Positions 45,154 through 56,726 of a stretch of 64,000 nt of DNA are shown in pieces. The notes beneath the pieces were generated by a model that was given only the letters and a program-made list of their open reading frames with translations, ran no database searches and had not been told where the DNA came from. Location of the stretch: assembly GCA_013115125.1 (NCBI GenBank), contig JABANN010000102.1, forward strand, positions 1 to 64,000. The letters are read 5' to 3'. The position numbers and the translations under genes were made by a program. The stretch is from Perkinsus olseni. Its lineage: Eukaryota; Perkinsozoa; Perkinsida. The first letter of the stretch is position 1; each line of letters opens with the position of its first letter.

Positions 45154-45975
45154 TTTTTTACAGTTTTTTACTTTATTTTTTGCGGTCTTTCCCGCCGAAT
45201 GTAGATGAGTTTTCGGCTCAGATGGTTGTTTTGTTGATACACTGATGTTGGGGACCTTATTGTGTATTATTGGCGTGATGACAGCGGCCGGCGCCCTTGG
45301 TGCTAAGAGACGTGACGAATGTGCCACCTACAGCACGATGTACAAGGAAAGCTCCCAAGGGTGAATCAGTTAACGACCGCATCACTCGCCGAATAAGCAT
45401 TCAAGTAAATTCTCAGACTGTGGCTGTGCTCTGAATAGCGCGGCGCCGCCCTATTCGGATGTGCCAAGGTTCAACACTGACTTCTGCTCACCATTGATCA
45501 CTCCCCACAGGAGAATACAACACACAGTTCAGCAGGGCCGCCATTCGAACCCTGTTGTGGGGCTAAGGACTCCGTGGCGAGCGCGGTGGCTAAATGCGCA
45601 AGTAGAATCTCGCTCGCCTCAAAATCGATCGAGTTGATCTGTTTTTCTGTTTTCCACGTCCGCCGAATATGCCACCTGCTGCTTCGCTTGATTTTTGCGA
45701 GTGTTCGACTTGCTTGACGAGGTCCTCCAATCGCATTGGGAGCACCTTCTGACCTTCCTTGGTCGATCATGCTGCAGGACTCCGCTGAGGGGCATTACCC
45801 CTCCAGAATCCTCGTTGTTGAGCCTTTCGAGTGTATCGGCTGAAATGCGACGCAGCACACAGGGAAAGGTGTGCTAAGTTTCTGCATGTTCCTGATGGTG
45901 GAAGTGTCTCGAGCATAGCGGAGCGAAGCGCCTCACTCGATATCATTAGTTTGTCAACCAACACTTGCCTTTGTT
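45154..45975. other. Intergenic, with a tRNA-like T-arm
   Basis: No gene recognised. The segment CCATTCGAACC at 45541-45551 reads as a B-box-like GGTTCGAATGG on the minus strand, flanked by CAGGG, another tRNA-like module. A copy of the 12-mer GCGGAGCGAAGC lies at 45918-45929, just upstream of the next gene. Confidence 0.35.
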
Positions 45976-45980
45976 CAATC

Positions 45981-48534
45981 ATGCTCTTCTACAACATCAT
46001 CATCAGGATTTTTCCACTGGTCAGCCCGGTCTTCGCGAAATCCCTTGACGCCTATGCAGCTGGTAAACCCCTTGAGGATATCTTCAACGACATCCCAGTT
46101 GGAGTGTACGAGTCCCTCCCTCTGCCTACAGAGCTGCGCCCTCTCGAACCAGTACGTCTCGAAATGCGTTCCACTGAAGTTGGCCACATCGTGGGCCTCT
46201 CTGTCGCTGGGATCAAGGTCGGTTGTCCCACTCGTGTAAGGCAGTACGAGAGCGGCTCCCTCGCTCGGGTAATTTCGTCCCACGACATATCGAATTGCTA
46301 TTGGTTTTCTTACTACGTCGTGAAACAGGCGGCATCCATCATCAAGAGACGGTTGGGCGGAACGAGAGATTTCGATCCGGACACGGTGGTGCTGTGTACG
46401 ACTACGAATTCGACCAAAGATGATCCACACCTAACGCTCTTTTTGCACGCCACACGGACGTATCATGGTTTGGTTGAACTGAACTGGCCTGTGCATTTGA
46501 GATTGAAGAGTGATCAACATGATCATGAGCATTCAATGACCTCAGCAAAATCCCCGATAAAGACTGCTCCCCTTCCGATGACAATGGCTGATGCAAATCC
46601 ACCCCTTAGAAGACGAAAAAGGAAAACAGAAAATGTTGATGGAGAGCCTATCGTATCTCGCGGGGTGAAAAGACAGGTTGAGGTCGCGCCTGAGGATATC
46701 TTCAACGACATCCCAGTTGGAGTGTACGAGTCCCTCCCTCTGCCTACAGAGCTGCGCCCTCTCGAACCAGTACGTCTCGAAATGCGTTCCACTGAAGTTG
46801 GCCACATCGTGGGCCTCTCTGTCGCTGATATTAACGTCGGCTGTCTCTTTCGTGTAACACAGTACAGCCGCCGCTACCTGGCTGGGATGATCTCATCCCA
46901 TGACATATCAAAGTGCTACTGGTTTTCCCACTACATCGTTCAGGAGGTGGTATCGATCATCAAGAGACGGTTGGGCGGAACGAGAGATTTCGATCCGGAC
47001 CAGGTGGTGTTTTGTACGACTAAGAATTCTACAAAAGATGAACCACAGCTAACGCTCTTCTTGCACGCCAAACGGAAGAATAGAACTGTTTATACCAAAC
47101 TGGACTGGCCTGTACCTTTGAGGTTGAAGGGCGCCCAACATCATTATGGTCATTCAACGACCTCCGCAAAATCCCCGGTAAAGACTGCCCCCCTTCCGTT
47201 GATGATGACCGATGCAAAGAAAAGGAAGGCTATGGACGTGGGTGGAAAGTCTATTGCATCTCCCGGAGTGAATAAACAGGTTGAAGCCGCGCCGGTAGCA
47301 CAAAGAATGGAGACCGTTGATGACGAAGAATCTCCCGTCCCTTGCGACTTTACTGGACAGGTTGGAGTCGCGCCGGTAGCACAAAATATGGGAGCCGTCA
47401 TCAAAGAAGAACCTACTGTATTTCTCGGGATGGACAATCAGGTTGGGGTCGCGCCGGTAGCACAAAATATGGCAGCCGTCATCAAAGAAGAACCAACTGT
47501 ATTTCTCGGGATGGACAATCAGGTTGGGGTCGCGCCGGTAGCACAAAATATGGCAGCCGTCATCAAAGANNNNNNNNNNNNNNNNNNNNNNNNNNNNNNN
47601 NNNNNNNNNNNNNNNNNNNNNNNNNNNNNNNNNNNNNNNNNNNNNNNNNNNNNNNNNNNNNNNNNNNGAAGAACCAACTGTATTTCTCGGGATGGACAAA
47701 CAGGTTGAGATCGCGCCGGTAGCACAAAATATGGCAGGCGGTGTTGCTGGTTGTGAAGAGCCTCCGATCCCTGCGGGCGTGTACACACCGACAACTTTCC
47801 CTTCTGGCCTCGGGAACTTGATGTTCGCCAAGTTGGAAATCAGCTACATCCTGACAACGCCGTTCGCAGGCATTTCCCTGTTCGAACCCGACAAGATGCA
47901 TTATGAGAAATGCCCTTTCTATGAGGTGCCGTCAGAGCAGTTGACTGACAATCTCCTGCATCACCATTCAATCGCCAAGTGCTATTGGTTTACACGTTAC
48001 TGTACTAAGCCTGTACGAGATCTCATCTCGGAACAGAGTGCCCTACCGCGAGACGACAAAGTTAACGAGATCCTTCTGTGTACCAGGAGCTTGGCTTCAG
48101 GAGTTGGTGGAGATTTGGTATTATTTCTGGATGCAATATGGCGAAACGAGAGTGTGTACGAGGAGTTGAAATTGCCGATTCATCTAACGTTTTCGGTTGG
48201 CCCGTCGGAATATTTGCAGCCATGGACTTACAGTACAGGTCTCAAAGACGGATATTACATTGGTACCTCTGCTGTTCTCCGAATCGAAATACGGGAAAAT
48301 AGGAAGCAATACGCTTCTTTTACCAGTGATGAAGGACCCAGCACGGCAGGTTTTGCGCCTCTGGTAAAAGCGAAAGATTATCCGACTACGGGAAGCTATC
48401 GCCTGCTGAGAGGAGCCCTTCCTTCCATTCGGATCTATCAGGTGGCGGATGACCAGCTTGTTGTTAGAGGTAAAGACAAAGAGCATATAGTGTTCCATGT
48501 CGACCCTGGATTACTTCAACCGCCTTCAAGCTGA
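45981..48534 (+). CDS. Secreted multi-module repeat protein, orphan
   Basis: I place the start at ATG 45981, because the residues after it form a good signal peptide (MLFYNIIIRIFPLVSPVFA); the frame is open further upstream. The mature protein has three homologous modules of about 150-190 residues. Module 1 is at about 46060-46515 (VPVGVYESLPL-like start, SSHDISNCYWFSYYV, FDPDTVVLCTT), module 2 at about 46690-47130 and module 3, diverged, at about 47765-48400 (YTPTTFPSGLGN, HHSIAKCYWFTRYC). Modules 1 and 2 share blocks of identical DNA. Between modules 2 and 3 lies an array of 27-residue repeats (EEPTVFLGMDNQVGVAPVAQ plus NMAAVIK), interrupted by an assembly gap. Stop TGA at 48532-48534. No known domain, but the conserved CYWF and LCT motifs suggest a lineage-specific secreted family. 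Secretion and repeats are typical of parasite surface or effector proteins; that role is inference. Confidence 0.7.
47358..47750 (+). repeat. 81-bp coding tandem repeat, interrupted by gap
   Basis: Units start at 47358, 47439 and 47520, exactly 81 bp apart, and a further partial unit follows the gap. Each encodes a 27-residue unit with EEPTVFLGMD and APVAQNM. Units are nearly identical, so copy number is probably variable between alleles. Confidence 0.9.
47570..47667. other. Assembly gap (run of N) inside the 81-bp repeat
   Basis: Ninety-eight undetermined bases. The reading frame before and after does not match across exactly 98 bases. The repeat register before (ending catcaaaga) and after (starting gaagaacca) predicts a true length of 81n minus 2, which would restore the frame. 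Confidence 0.95.
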
Positions 48535-48539
48535 CCTGC

Positions 48540-49457
48540 CTTTTATTTATGAATTTACGATGATGTTCATGCTGCGATTTTTTTTCACTGTTTTTCTGTT
48601 TTCTCTCTTCTATGCTCCCATTCACTTTCGATGGGTGTGGAGGGCCATGTTAATTTATGACTGTTGTTCATGTGATCTTACTCCGTTGTTGTGCATCCTC
48701 AACGCTTGCCGATGGACCGTGGTCCTTCCATCTACAGTGATAGTGAACGGAGAACTTCACACGCGCGATGAAAGCCTCGTCATAAAGTCGCAGAGCGGCA
48801 GGAACCCTCCCTCGAAGCCGATTGAGTATCTCTACTTAGGGACCCACCAAACGAGGCACGTGCTGATTCAAGGAATTGCCGGATTTCTTTATCACTTTCA
48901 TATGCTTTGAGTGATGCGACGACAGCGTACAGTATAGGACCATGGCGTTCCCGGAATTCTATTCAGAGATGGCTGTGCTAGCAGGAGTGGAGAAAAGGTG
49001 TACACTATCTCGTCATAGTAGGTGTGGTTATAGAACATGAGTAGTTTGAACTCATAGTGAATAAGATAGACCCTTATCTCATAGTATTCTCAACTACTCT
49101 ACTTTGTTTTTTCTGTATTTCATAGAGCCAATAAAAAGTAGAGTAGCTGAGATAATGGAAGTTGATAACGAGAGGCTAGTATGATGAATCCAGTGACCAC
49201 ACGGTTCAGTTGTGTCACGCAGACAGTACAGGTGCCCTGGTATGACCGAAGAGCGGATCGTGCCAGGAGAGACTAAGATGGTTCGGTCTTCTGCTTCGCC
49301 TCGTTGTGGCAGTATCATTGGGGCCTAGTTAACAACGCAGCACGTGAGATTGTCCTCAACTTGCCAGCACATCAGCTTCGGGTCTTACTGTGGCGTCGGG
49401 CTTCAAAATCACATCCACGCCTGTTCGTAGACAGGCTTTTTTCTGACACCTCTAGCT
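48540..49457. other. Intergenic with a hairpin element
   Basis: No supported gene. It includes the MITE-like inverted repeat around 49034-49200 (listed separately) and the 5' side of DRC11. Confidence 0.4.
49034..49200. repeat. MITE-like hairpin element
   Basis: CTCAACTACTCTACTTT (49089-49105) and AAAGTAGAGTAGCTGAG (49135-49151) form a 17-bp inverted repeat with one mismatch and a 29-nt loop. A diverged relative of the flanking sequence (AGTAGGGTAGTTGAGAGAAT and GAGCTCGTAGTGAAC) lies in a DRC11 intron at about 51586-51700. This suggests a short repetitive element family. Confidence 0.5.
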
Positions 49458-52400
49458 ATGTCTAACGAGTCCTGGCAACATCGATGGGCGGGATGCATGA
49501 CTGAGCTCCTCGAACAGATCCATGTGGAGCATCTGCCAGCGAACACTCGTGAAAATGGAGAGGTGAGTGTATCTTCCGCACGGCGAAGAATTAATTCCAT
49601 GAACGGCAGGCTGCTACTCTAGTCACAGTCAGCGATCACTAGTGTGGAATGAGGAATCTTGTTGCCCATTTGTGACACGCTTCGACATATGATATTTCCT
49701 GCAGGCTCTCGATATAGGGTTCCAGCCCTTCGCCCTGGTGTACATCAAGTACCTTCATATTTGCAGTAACCTCGAGGAGATCTACGACCAAATGATACAT
49801 CCGCAAAAACGGAAATTTATTCGCCGGGTGAGAAGTGCATAGAAGGTCGAGCGAGGCATTCGCGGAAGACAAGATACTCTCTGGTTTCATATTTCCCTCA
49901 TGCATGCTGTTGTCATACCACTCCATTCGCAACTCCTCAGGTCATGGAATCGATAATCCTCAGAGTACTCGAGCTCAAAGAGCAATTGATTTTCTTCAAC
50001 CCCCGCCATAAGAATCGCTTCATCGCACTGGACGAAGTAAGATTCCCTAGGAAGCATATCCCGGTCCCCATCTCCCGCCAGATCCTGGCAGACCTCAAGT
50101 TGAGCCCCGCCGTCCTGGACTGGCGATTTCCGCGATGCTTCACCGCTGACACGCACCTAGCAGACTGGCTGGAGATCCGCAACAAGCGCATACAGCACTG
50201 GCAAAAGACGTTCAACCTAAGCCGAACGCTAGACGACCTCGACGACCATACAGACCCCTTCCATGTCGGTCTGCTGCTGACGGATGGTGGTGATGGTGGT
50301 GACTTTAGATACCATTTACATTGGACCAGGCGATAAGGTTGATACAGCGGAACGAGCGAGGAAGGGCAGGCATTCAGAAGGCGATGATGATTGCTAACTG
50401 GCGGAGGGAAGCTGAGAGGTGGGCTACTGTGCTGCTCGAGTAGAAGCCTGTATGAAATACAAGGGGTAGCAGATTTCTGAGGTGCAGCATTGCGAGGACT
50501 GCTCGGAATTATGGGAAATTGTCGGTGGATTTTTGGTATAGCATCTTGTCTTTCACTCAACTACGTTCCCCCATGGCTTTTCAGTGGAAAGTTAGATCCT
50601 GCGGCGTCTCTCTTTCCGTGTGAGCGTAAAATAACACTTCAACTCGCTTATCACCAATAAGTAATTAGTGGATAATTATTAACCCTCACTATCATCATTC
50701 TCATGGCTTCATTATTATTTCTATCTTCCTATATATGGTGTCATACTTTGAATCATCCTTCGTCCTCTCGCAGGAGAGAAAGACGACTCGCCGAGGGAGT
50801 AAACTTCGCAGACCTTGACGATGACGTACCACTCCTCGCCATAATCACCCTGCTACCGCCATTTCCTCAGTCTGAAGAGTTGCTAGCAGCCCAGCGGGCG
50901 GCGGTATCGAAGATAGCAGCGTCATGGACGAGGAAATCGGCCATCAGGGTGAGCTGGTCGAAGCCCCTCGACCCTCGCCACCCCTCTGTACTCTCAGTGC
51001 GTTCAACGCATGAAACAAGAAGAGTACATCTTCCTCGGTATGCTGCCGCCAGTCGAGAAGCCCCCTGTGGACCAGGTAACAGTTGCCGCCTCTTTGGCTC
51101 GTGAACCCCTCCCTTAGATTGCGCTTGCCGAGGAGATCAGAGTACAGCGGCGACAGTCCCAGATGGAGGCGAGCAGTGATTACGATAAGGCTTTGGACGA
51201 TGAGCTTGCGTGGCCGCGGAAAATCAAGGTGAGGGGGTATCATTCGAAGATGCGCTTCTTTGATATCAATAATCGGGGGTGGTTGGTGAATTTTCCATTT
51301 CCGCCAGGGTCCCGATCTCCATAAAGAGATGCTCGACGAGCGACGCGAATGGATTCTTGAAGTTCGGAAACAAACAGGAGCCTTCCCCGCAAACCTCGAA
51401 GCCTTCTACACGCGATTCGTCGACCAACCAGAAGAGGTCAGGCTGGCTCGTGTGATCATGATAAAATCTGCCTGTCACAGACGGTTGAAGGTGAGGGCGA
51501 TGGAGGGAAGCAGAGCAAGGATGGCAAGAAAGCGTCCGATAAAAAGGTGGGCTCATTCACCCTTTCGTTGTAGTAGATGTAGTTGTTGAACATCAGTAGA
51601 CTGAGCTCGTAGTGAACGAGAGGGAGCAGATAGAAAGTAGGGTAGTTGAGAGAATGAGTTCCTAATGCGAAGCTAGCATGAGCACACCCGATTGCGCTAC
51701 GTAGACTGTGCAGTGGAGAGTATCCAAAAAAAACAGCTGGCCAGTTCCTGCCGAGATAAGGTCGATTCAGAAAGTTGCGTTGAACTCACACTGGCGAATC
51801 TTGAATAGTTGTTCGATGAGGAACTACCGACAGATCGGTGGCAATGAAAACCTCCAGCTGAGGGAACGAAAGAGGCACTCCTTTGCAGGGCGGCGATAAG
51901 AAGGCGTCCAAGACTGTTGCGGAACCCGAACCAGAGAATACGCACGACGTCGGCACCTCGGCGGTGTGTCTTAGGCCATGATCAACCTAAGATACCTTTC
52001 CTAGTCAGGTGGTCCAAAGTCTGGTCGAACAGCTAAAGGAATACGCTGCCACCTGGGAAACCATGGATGAGTCAAAAAATGTCGACCAACGTCATGACGT
52101 GCAGGTGGCATCGGACTTTTCTGGGGAAATCTTGCAAGCTTGCTCTTTGTCAGCTTGTCCGGGACAAAGTGTTCCCTGTCGTCGAACGGGAAATACAGAA
52201 CTCAGTAGACGAGTTGATGCGGGAGGAGCTGGCGAACTTGAAAGTGGGGCTACGGATCGTCACGAGACCTCATCGGGCCTCTTCAGAATATGTACGAAAA
52301 AGCGAAAAAGAAGAAGGAAAAGAAGGGCAAAAAAGGCAAAGGTTCGACCGGTTGCGCTGAAAGCTCTCGGAGCATCTGTGATGCAGGAAAAAAGGAGAAA

Positions 52401-54709
52401 AAAGGGAAAGTGAAGAAGTGGTGCGCAGCGGTTGGTATGGTAACGCACAGAGAAGATTGCCTACCGGAACTAGTCCAAGATGTAAGGCATCGTCCACATT
52501 AAACTCTGCGATAATCATAAGCCTTCTCGCGACAGGGCGGGGTTCACTACGCCAGATGTCTCGATCGGAAAAACTTTTAAACCCCGGAAATATGTTTGTT
52601 GCTTCGAAAAAAATCGAGGAAAAAATTGTTGGGAAGTTTCGGCCCGAAAAAAGTCGTCATGAGTGTTGGTTGTCACGCTCCTTCACACTCTTCCTCGCCG
52701 CTTCTCTCCTGACCAGACGACAGTAAATCGTCCCCCTCCTCATACCAGTCGACCTCCATTGCCAATCAAAACCCTATTCCCCTGTTAGGGTCTGGTGAAG
52801 TGCGTCGCCCCAGCCCGTCTGAAGGACTACATCGGCGAGTTCGGTTACCTCGGGGCCGCCCGACGAGTCTGTCTGCCAGCCTGTCCACCACCCAGCGCTC
52901 AGATGGTGGGAAACAGTGGGCAGCCATCACTGGTCATCATCATCTGGCAGGTGAAATCGTTGATAGTCGAGCATGTGGCCCTCCCTCTGGCTTCAACCAC
53001 CATCCGACAGCAGTGCAACTTAGCGGCGAGGTCAATACTATTGTAAGGATGCTTTCTACCGCACGCGGAAGAATCCTGCGGTCGAGATACTGATCCATCC
53101 CCCTTACCAGAATTTCGCGGCGCGCGGTCAATTCCCCTACTGCCAGGTACGGCCCGAAAGGCTGTGGGAAGTCTCTGCTTGCTCGAATTATTGCCACTGA
53201 GGCGGGTGCCACCTTCATCGACATATCACCGAAAAAGATCGAGGGGAAATACACCCAAGTCGGAGTGGCATCGCCCTCAGCGATGATTAAGTCTTCATCT
53301 GTCAGCCTAAGGTTGGCCCGGCGCTGCTGATCTACAAAGCCTTCCTCGTGGCCCAGGACAACGCTCCGGCTGTGATCTACTGTGACGAGATCCATCAAGT
53401 TGGTGGAAGCTGCTGGTGACTGGAGGCGGAGGGGTGTCTTGCAGGTGTTCCAAGCGGTGAAGAAAGGGAAGAAAAAAGGAAAGGGAGCGGCCTCGACGGC
53501 GGAGGGAGGCGGAGCTGATGAGGCCTCTCAGAGTGGGGAATCTTAGCTTGACTCTGGTTCTACTCGGATGAGGTCAGATGAACCCCCGAGCCGTATCAAG
53601 AAAGATTTCATCGCAGCTATTAAGCAGATCAAGACCGGCCCCGACAGCACCGACCAAGATCGGATTGTGTTCATCGGGTGTAAGGCGAAAATACACGCCA
53701 GGAGTTGCCGAAATTATGGTACCAACAATACTTGATAAATCGCTAATATTGTTTGGATTCGTTACAGAATATTAGATTTCTAATTATCGATCCGCGCTGG
53801 GCCGAATCGCTGTAGGTGAGCTACCGAAAATTCCTGTCTCTAAAACGTCCCGGAAGTCCACACGAGAAGCGCAACATTACCAACTATCACTAGTAATATA
53901 TCCGTAAAATTAACATAAAATTAGACGAAATAATTACTTCAATGATCATGGATGAACTTCTGATATTTCTAATACCTGATAACCATTAAATCACATGTCT
54001 ATCATCTGGTATCGAACCAACTTTACCGTTGATCGATCATTGCCTGCGACTGGAGGTACCTCAAATCCCTTTGGAGAAAGTATTGACACGAAAGAACTGC
54101 TGGCGGCATTTGATGAGAAGGTCTGGATATCCACGCCCGACTTCGGTACAAGAATTATACTGTGGAGGAGTTTTATGGAAGAGAAGGGAGTGGGCAACGG
54201 AGGGCTGACGAAGGGAGCCTGCAGTGCTGCTCCTGGTGACAGGTACCGTCGCAAGTGACGACCAGTGGCAGTCTGAACCTCCCCAGTTTGGCACATCTAA
54301 GTGAGGGGTACACCACAAGGTCCATCAAGCAGGCTGTGGATCGGGTAGGGAGGTCAGGCAGTGGAAAAACCGTGGATTAAATCTCCTTAGGTTTTGTCGA
54401 ATCGGCGCTTGTCGAGGTTAAAGCAGCGGCCACTGGTGAGTACTGATGGCGGTGTCGAGGGACATGGCCCTTCAGACACTTCATGAGTTTATTGAACCGC
54501 TTTCCCGGTGTCATTACTCCTGGAAAGAAGAATACAAAAAGTTTCAAGAATTTGATTATGAAGCTTCCGGCGACAAGGCGCGGAACCTGCAGATGCAGGA
54601 AGAGGTCGACTACAGTACTTCACAAAATAAAAGATACGATTCTCATTTTTAGACCAAGAAACTGGAGGCCTCTGCTGAAGCCGAAAAGGGTGATAAAAAG
54701 AAGAAATAA
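49458..54709 (+). CDS. DRC11: Dynein regulatory complex subunit 11 (IQ and AAA domain protein)
   Basis: About 23 exons, about 900 residues. Exons placed include 49458-49562 (MSNESWQHRWAG), 49705-49827 (VYIKYLHICSNLEEIYDQMI, HPQKRKFIRR), 49941-c.50300, 50774-50948, 50998-51075 (QEEYIFLGMLPPVEKP), 51118-51228, 51308-51436, 51481-51546, 51889-51963, 52009-52104, 52139-52243 (NSVDELMREELANLK), 52287-52341, 52387-52481, 52789-53042, 53147-53258, 53306-53398, 53445-53532, 53578-53679, 54056-54242, 54272-54344, 54391-54435, 54476-54604 and 54653-54709. The AAA core is rebuilt as RSILLYGPKGCGKS (Walker A, split by an intron), FIDISPKKIEGKY, AVIYCDEI (Walker B) and FIGCTSNPF. The end is Lys-rich (KKKK, TAA). 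It docks in the axonemal nexin-dynein regulatory complex that controls motility. Introns are mostly 28-60 nt. The donor of exon 3 is unresolved. Confidence 0.85.
51964..52008 (+). repeat. Family-A introner-like intron in DRC11
   Basis: The 45-nt intron is almost wholly an inverted repeat: GTGTCTTAGG (51966-51975) and CCTAAGATAC (51986-51995) pair apart from one G-T, around a 10-nt loop CCATGATCAA. It is flanked by a gt donor and CTAGTCAG acceptor. Confidence 0.8.
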
Positions 54710-56090
54710 TGAAGTCATGATCAGTGGCAATGCCTGTGATGACGTTGTTGGACTCGAATAGTATATTGGGTTGATGAGTGGTCATGGCAGACAGTAGGAT
54801 ACGCGGTTGACGGATAAACAGCATCTCTGGGATGTTTCCGAGTTTGAGTATAAATGCCCTCATCCGATGTGTGCATGAAACCCCCATCCATGAGCCGGGT
54901 AAAGGCTTTTAACACACTCACGAAAAGTTGATAAGATTCACATCAACATCAGTACGAAGATGAAAGAATGGAAAACTGGTGGTTTTGAGGTAACGTCGCT
55001 CGAAGAAAATGATACCGGGCAAAGGAAGCTTACAAAAGCGACATTACACGGGTACGTAGGGGTCTCCGCATGAGAGCATCATCTCCAGGAGAGTAGCGCG
55101 ACTCCCCTTTCCAGAGCCCAATGACGATGTAAGAACGAGGGACGCTGCTCGAACTGATAACACGACACTTAGTGAACTGTTAAGAACCTTCTTTATACCG
55201 GATAATCAAATCTACAAGTTGCGATACATCGGTGAAACAGTCGGGGTCGAGTGCAGAGAGATGGTCAATGTCAAGCAGCAAAGATTCCGAGCCTGTGTCT
55301 TGATCTGGGGGGCCGAGCTAACAACAACAGAGTATGAAACGAAGGGTGAAAGAATACACTTACCGGCTTCAATGCTGCCGTTTTACGGGTGCGCATGAAC
55401 TCAACGACCAAGGCCAATTCTCGAGGTGACAAGGAACTGTGAAGTCTCCACCCAAGGCGTATCTTGGCCGCGTGTCTGAGAAGACAGAGGTTTCAAGGGC
55501 GATACTATCGAACCAGTTTATTCAGTATACTGAATGGTCATGATCAGCAAAGGCGACCTTACAATCCATCGACGGCTGCCTTGTCCATCGGAGGGAGTAC
55601 AGCAGGCGCCTCCGCCGCGAAGGGCTCGTCTTTGACATCAACTCGAGTGGACGGCGCCCACCTCGAGTTCTCAGCCGCCGTAAGACTCGACCGTCTGCTG
55701 CTTCTCGACTGCTTTCCTTCCGATAAGTGGCTCCTGATGATGATAAACACCGTGACTGGACATGAGGGGGATTTGGGGGTTCGTAGGCGTGTAAAATGAG
55801 AAGGGGAGGAATGTCGATATGAAAGGATGCTCGTCATGGGTCGTAACAGACGGCAGGAGACCGCCGAAGAGGGAGATCGTTGGTGCGAAAGCAACTTCTA
55901 CAATACTCTTACCAAGGGCTCGCGTGGAAAGGGCCGAGGACTGCAATAGGAGGTCTAGAATGATTTCTATATTTTCACATATTTATATTCGCATTTTTTT
56001 GTTACTTCAAAAAATTTACGTACAACTTTTTATTGATATTATGACTTCAAGCGGTGGCGATGAGGTCCGGGATACCTAACGCAGTATGAA
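54710..56090. other. Intergenic between DRC11 and the bromodomain gene
   Basis: No supported gene. Two overlapping frames at 55464-55894 on opposite strands are Ser/Arg-rich without family features. This is the shared 3' region of two convergent genes. Confidence 0.4.
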
Positions 56091-56097
56091 GATTCTC

Positions 56098-56619
56098 TTA
56101 CGCTTTCCGTTTCTTTCTGGTGTGTCCCGCGACCGAAGATGCACACAAACTCTGACAGTAAGAACGCATCTTTGTAGCCATCTTGTATCTGGCATATGAA
56201 AGGTTAACCTGTAACAACCCAGCTTCGACCTAAGATACCACTGCCAACTCACATATAGGATCCCGGACGATTGAAGAGATGACAGTTATCCCAGATGAGA
56301 TTGAGATCGTCCTCGAACTCGCCAAAGTCGGCATACGCGTCATCGCCATCTTCCTCGACTTTCGCGAGTACCGTACCTTCCCCAACTCGTGGCCAACGCA
56401 TACCAAAATCAACTCACCCAGATCCATCGGCCTCTTAACAATAAGGGGGTAATCATGCAGCCCCGGCAAGTTCTTCCAATCGACGGGTTGTAGGAACTCC
56501 CCGGCGCAGTTGTGCTCTCGAGCCTTTTTCAGAATTCGTTTCGCTTCATCAGCGCTGAAGGGCGTGTCCGAATGTCGATGGTGATGGTGACTTCGAGGGG
56601 AGGATGACGACGATGGCAT
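56098..56619 (-). CDS. Small single-bromodomain protein
   Basis: Three exons on the minus strand: 56619-56418, 56376-56253 and 56188-56098, with introns of 41 nt (56377-56417) and 64 nt (56189-56252). They join in phase to 138 residues. After a Ser/His-rich start (MPSSSSSPRSHHHHRHSD) the whole protein is one bromodomain: ADEAKRILKKAREHNCAGEF, LQPVDWKNLPGLHDYPLIVK, RPMDLGTVLAKVEE, YADFGEFEDDLNLIWDNCHL, FNRPGSYIYKMATKMRSYC. The acetyl-lysine-binding Asn is in the DNCHLFN segment (the usual N of YN is FN here). The tail GHTRKKRKA is a likely nuclear signal. Bromodomains read acetylated histones. Such a minimal protein probably works in a complex. The second intron carries a family-A core. The next gene, DRC1, ends 107 bp upstream on the same strand. 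Confidence 0.85.
56189..56252 (-). repeat. Family-A intron in the bromodomain gene
   Basis: On the minus strand the 64-nt intron starts gtgagttgg and contains CAGTGGTATCTTAGGTCGA (plus-strand 56225-56243). The DRC1 intron at 57181-57233 carries CAGTGGTATCTTTGGTCGA in the same orientation relative to its gene. Confidence 0.8.
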
Positions 56620-56726
56620 CTTTCTGACACCTCTAGATCAACTCTTTCCCTCCATTATCGACTCAACATCAAGTAGTATCCACGACGACAAAATATCTTA
56701 ACAATCATGCGCGCACAGCGAAGATT

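Noticed and set aside
56165-56190. Match of GTAGCCATCTTG to a dinoflagellate/Perkinsus-type spliced-leader sequence
   Set aside because: On the coding strand it lies within the last bromodomain exon (YKMATKMRSYC) and reads in frame. Only 12 nt match and no splice context for a leader relic exists.
49440-56636. Shared 16-mer TTTCTGACACCTCTAG just upstream of the DRC11 start and the bromodomain start
   Set aside because: About one chance pair of identical 16-mers is expected in a window this size, and the two copies are in opposite orientation relative to their genes. Not strong enough as a promoter element.
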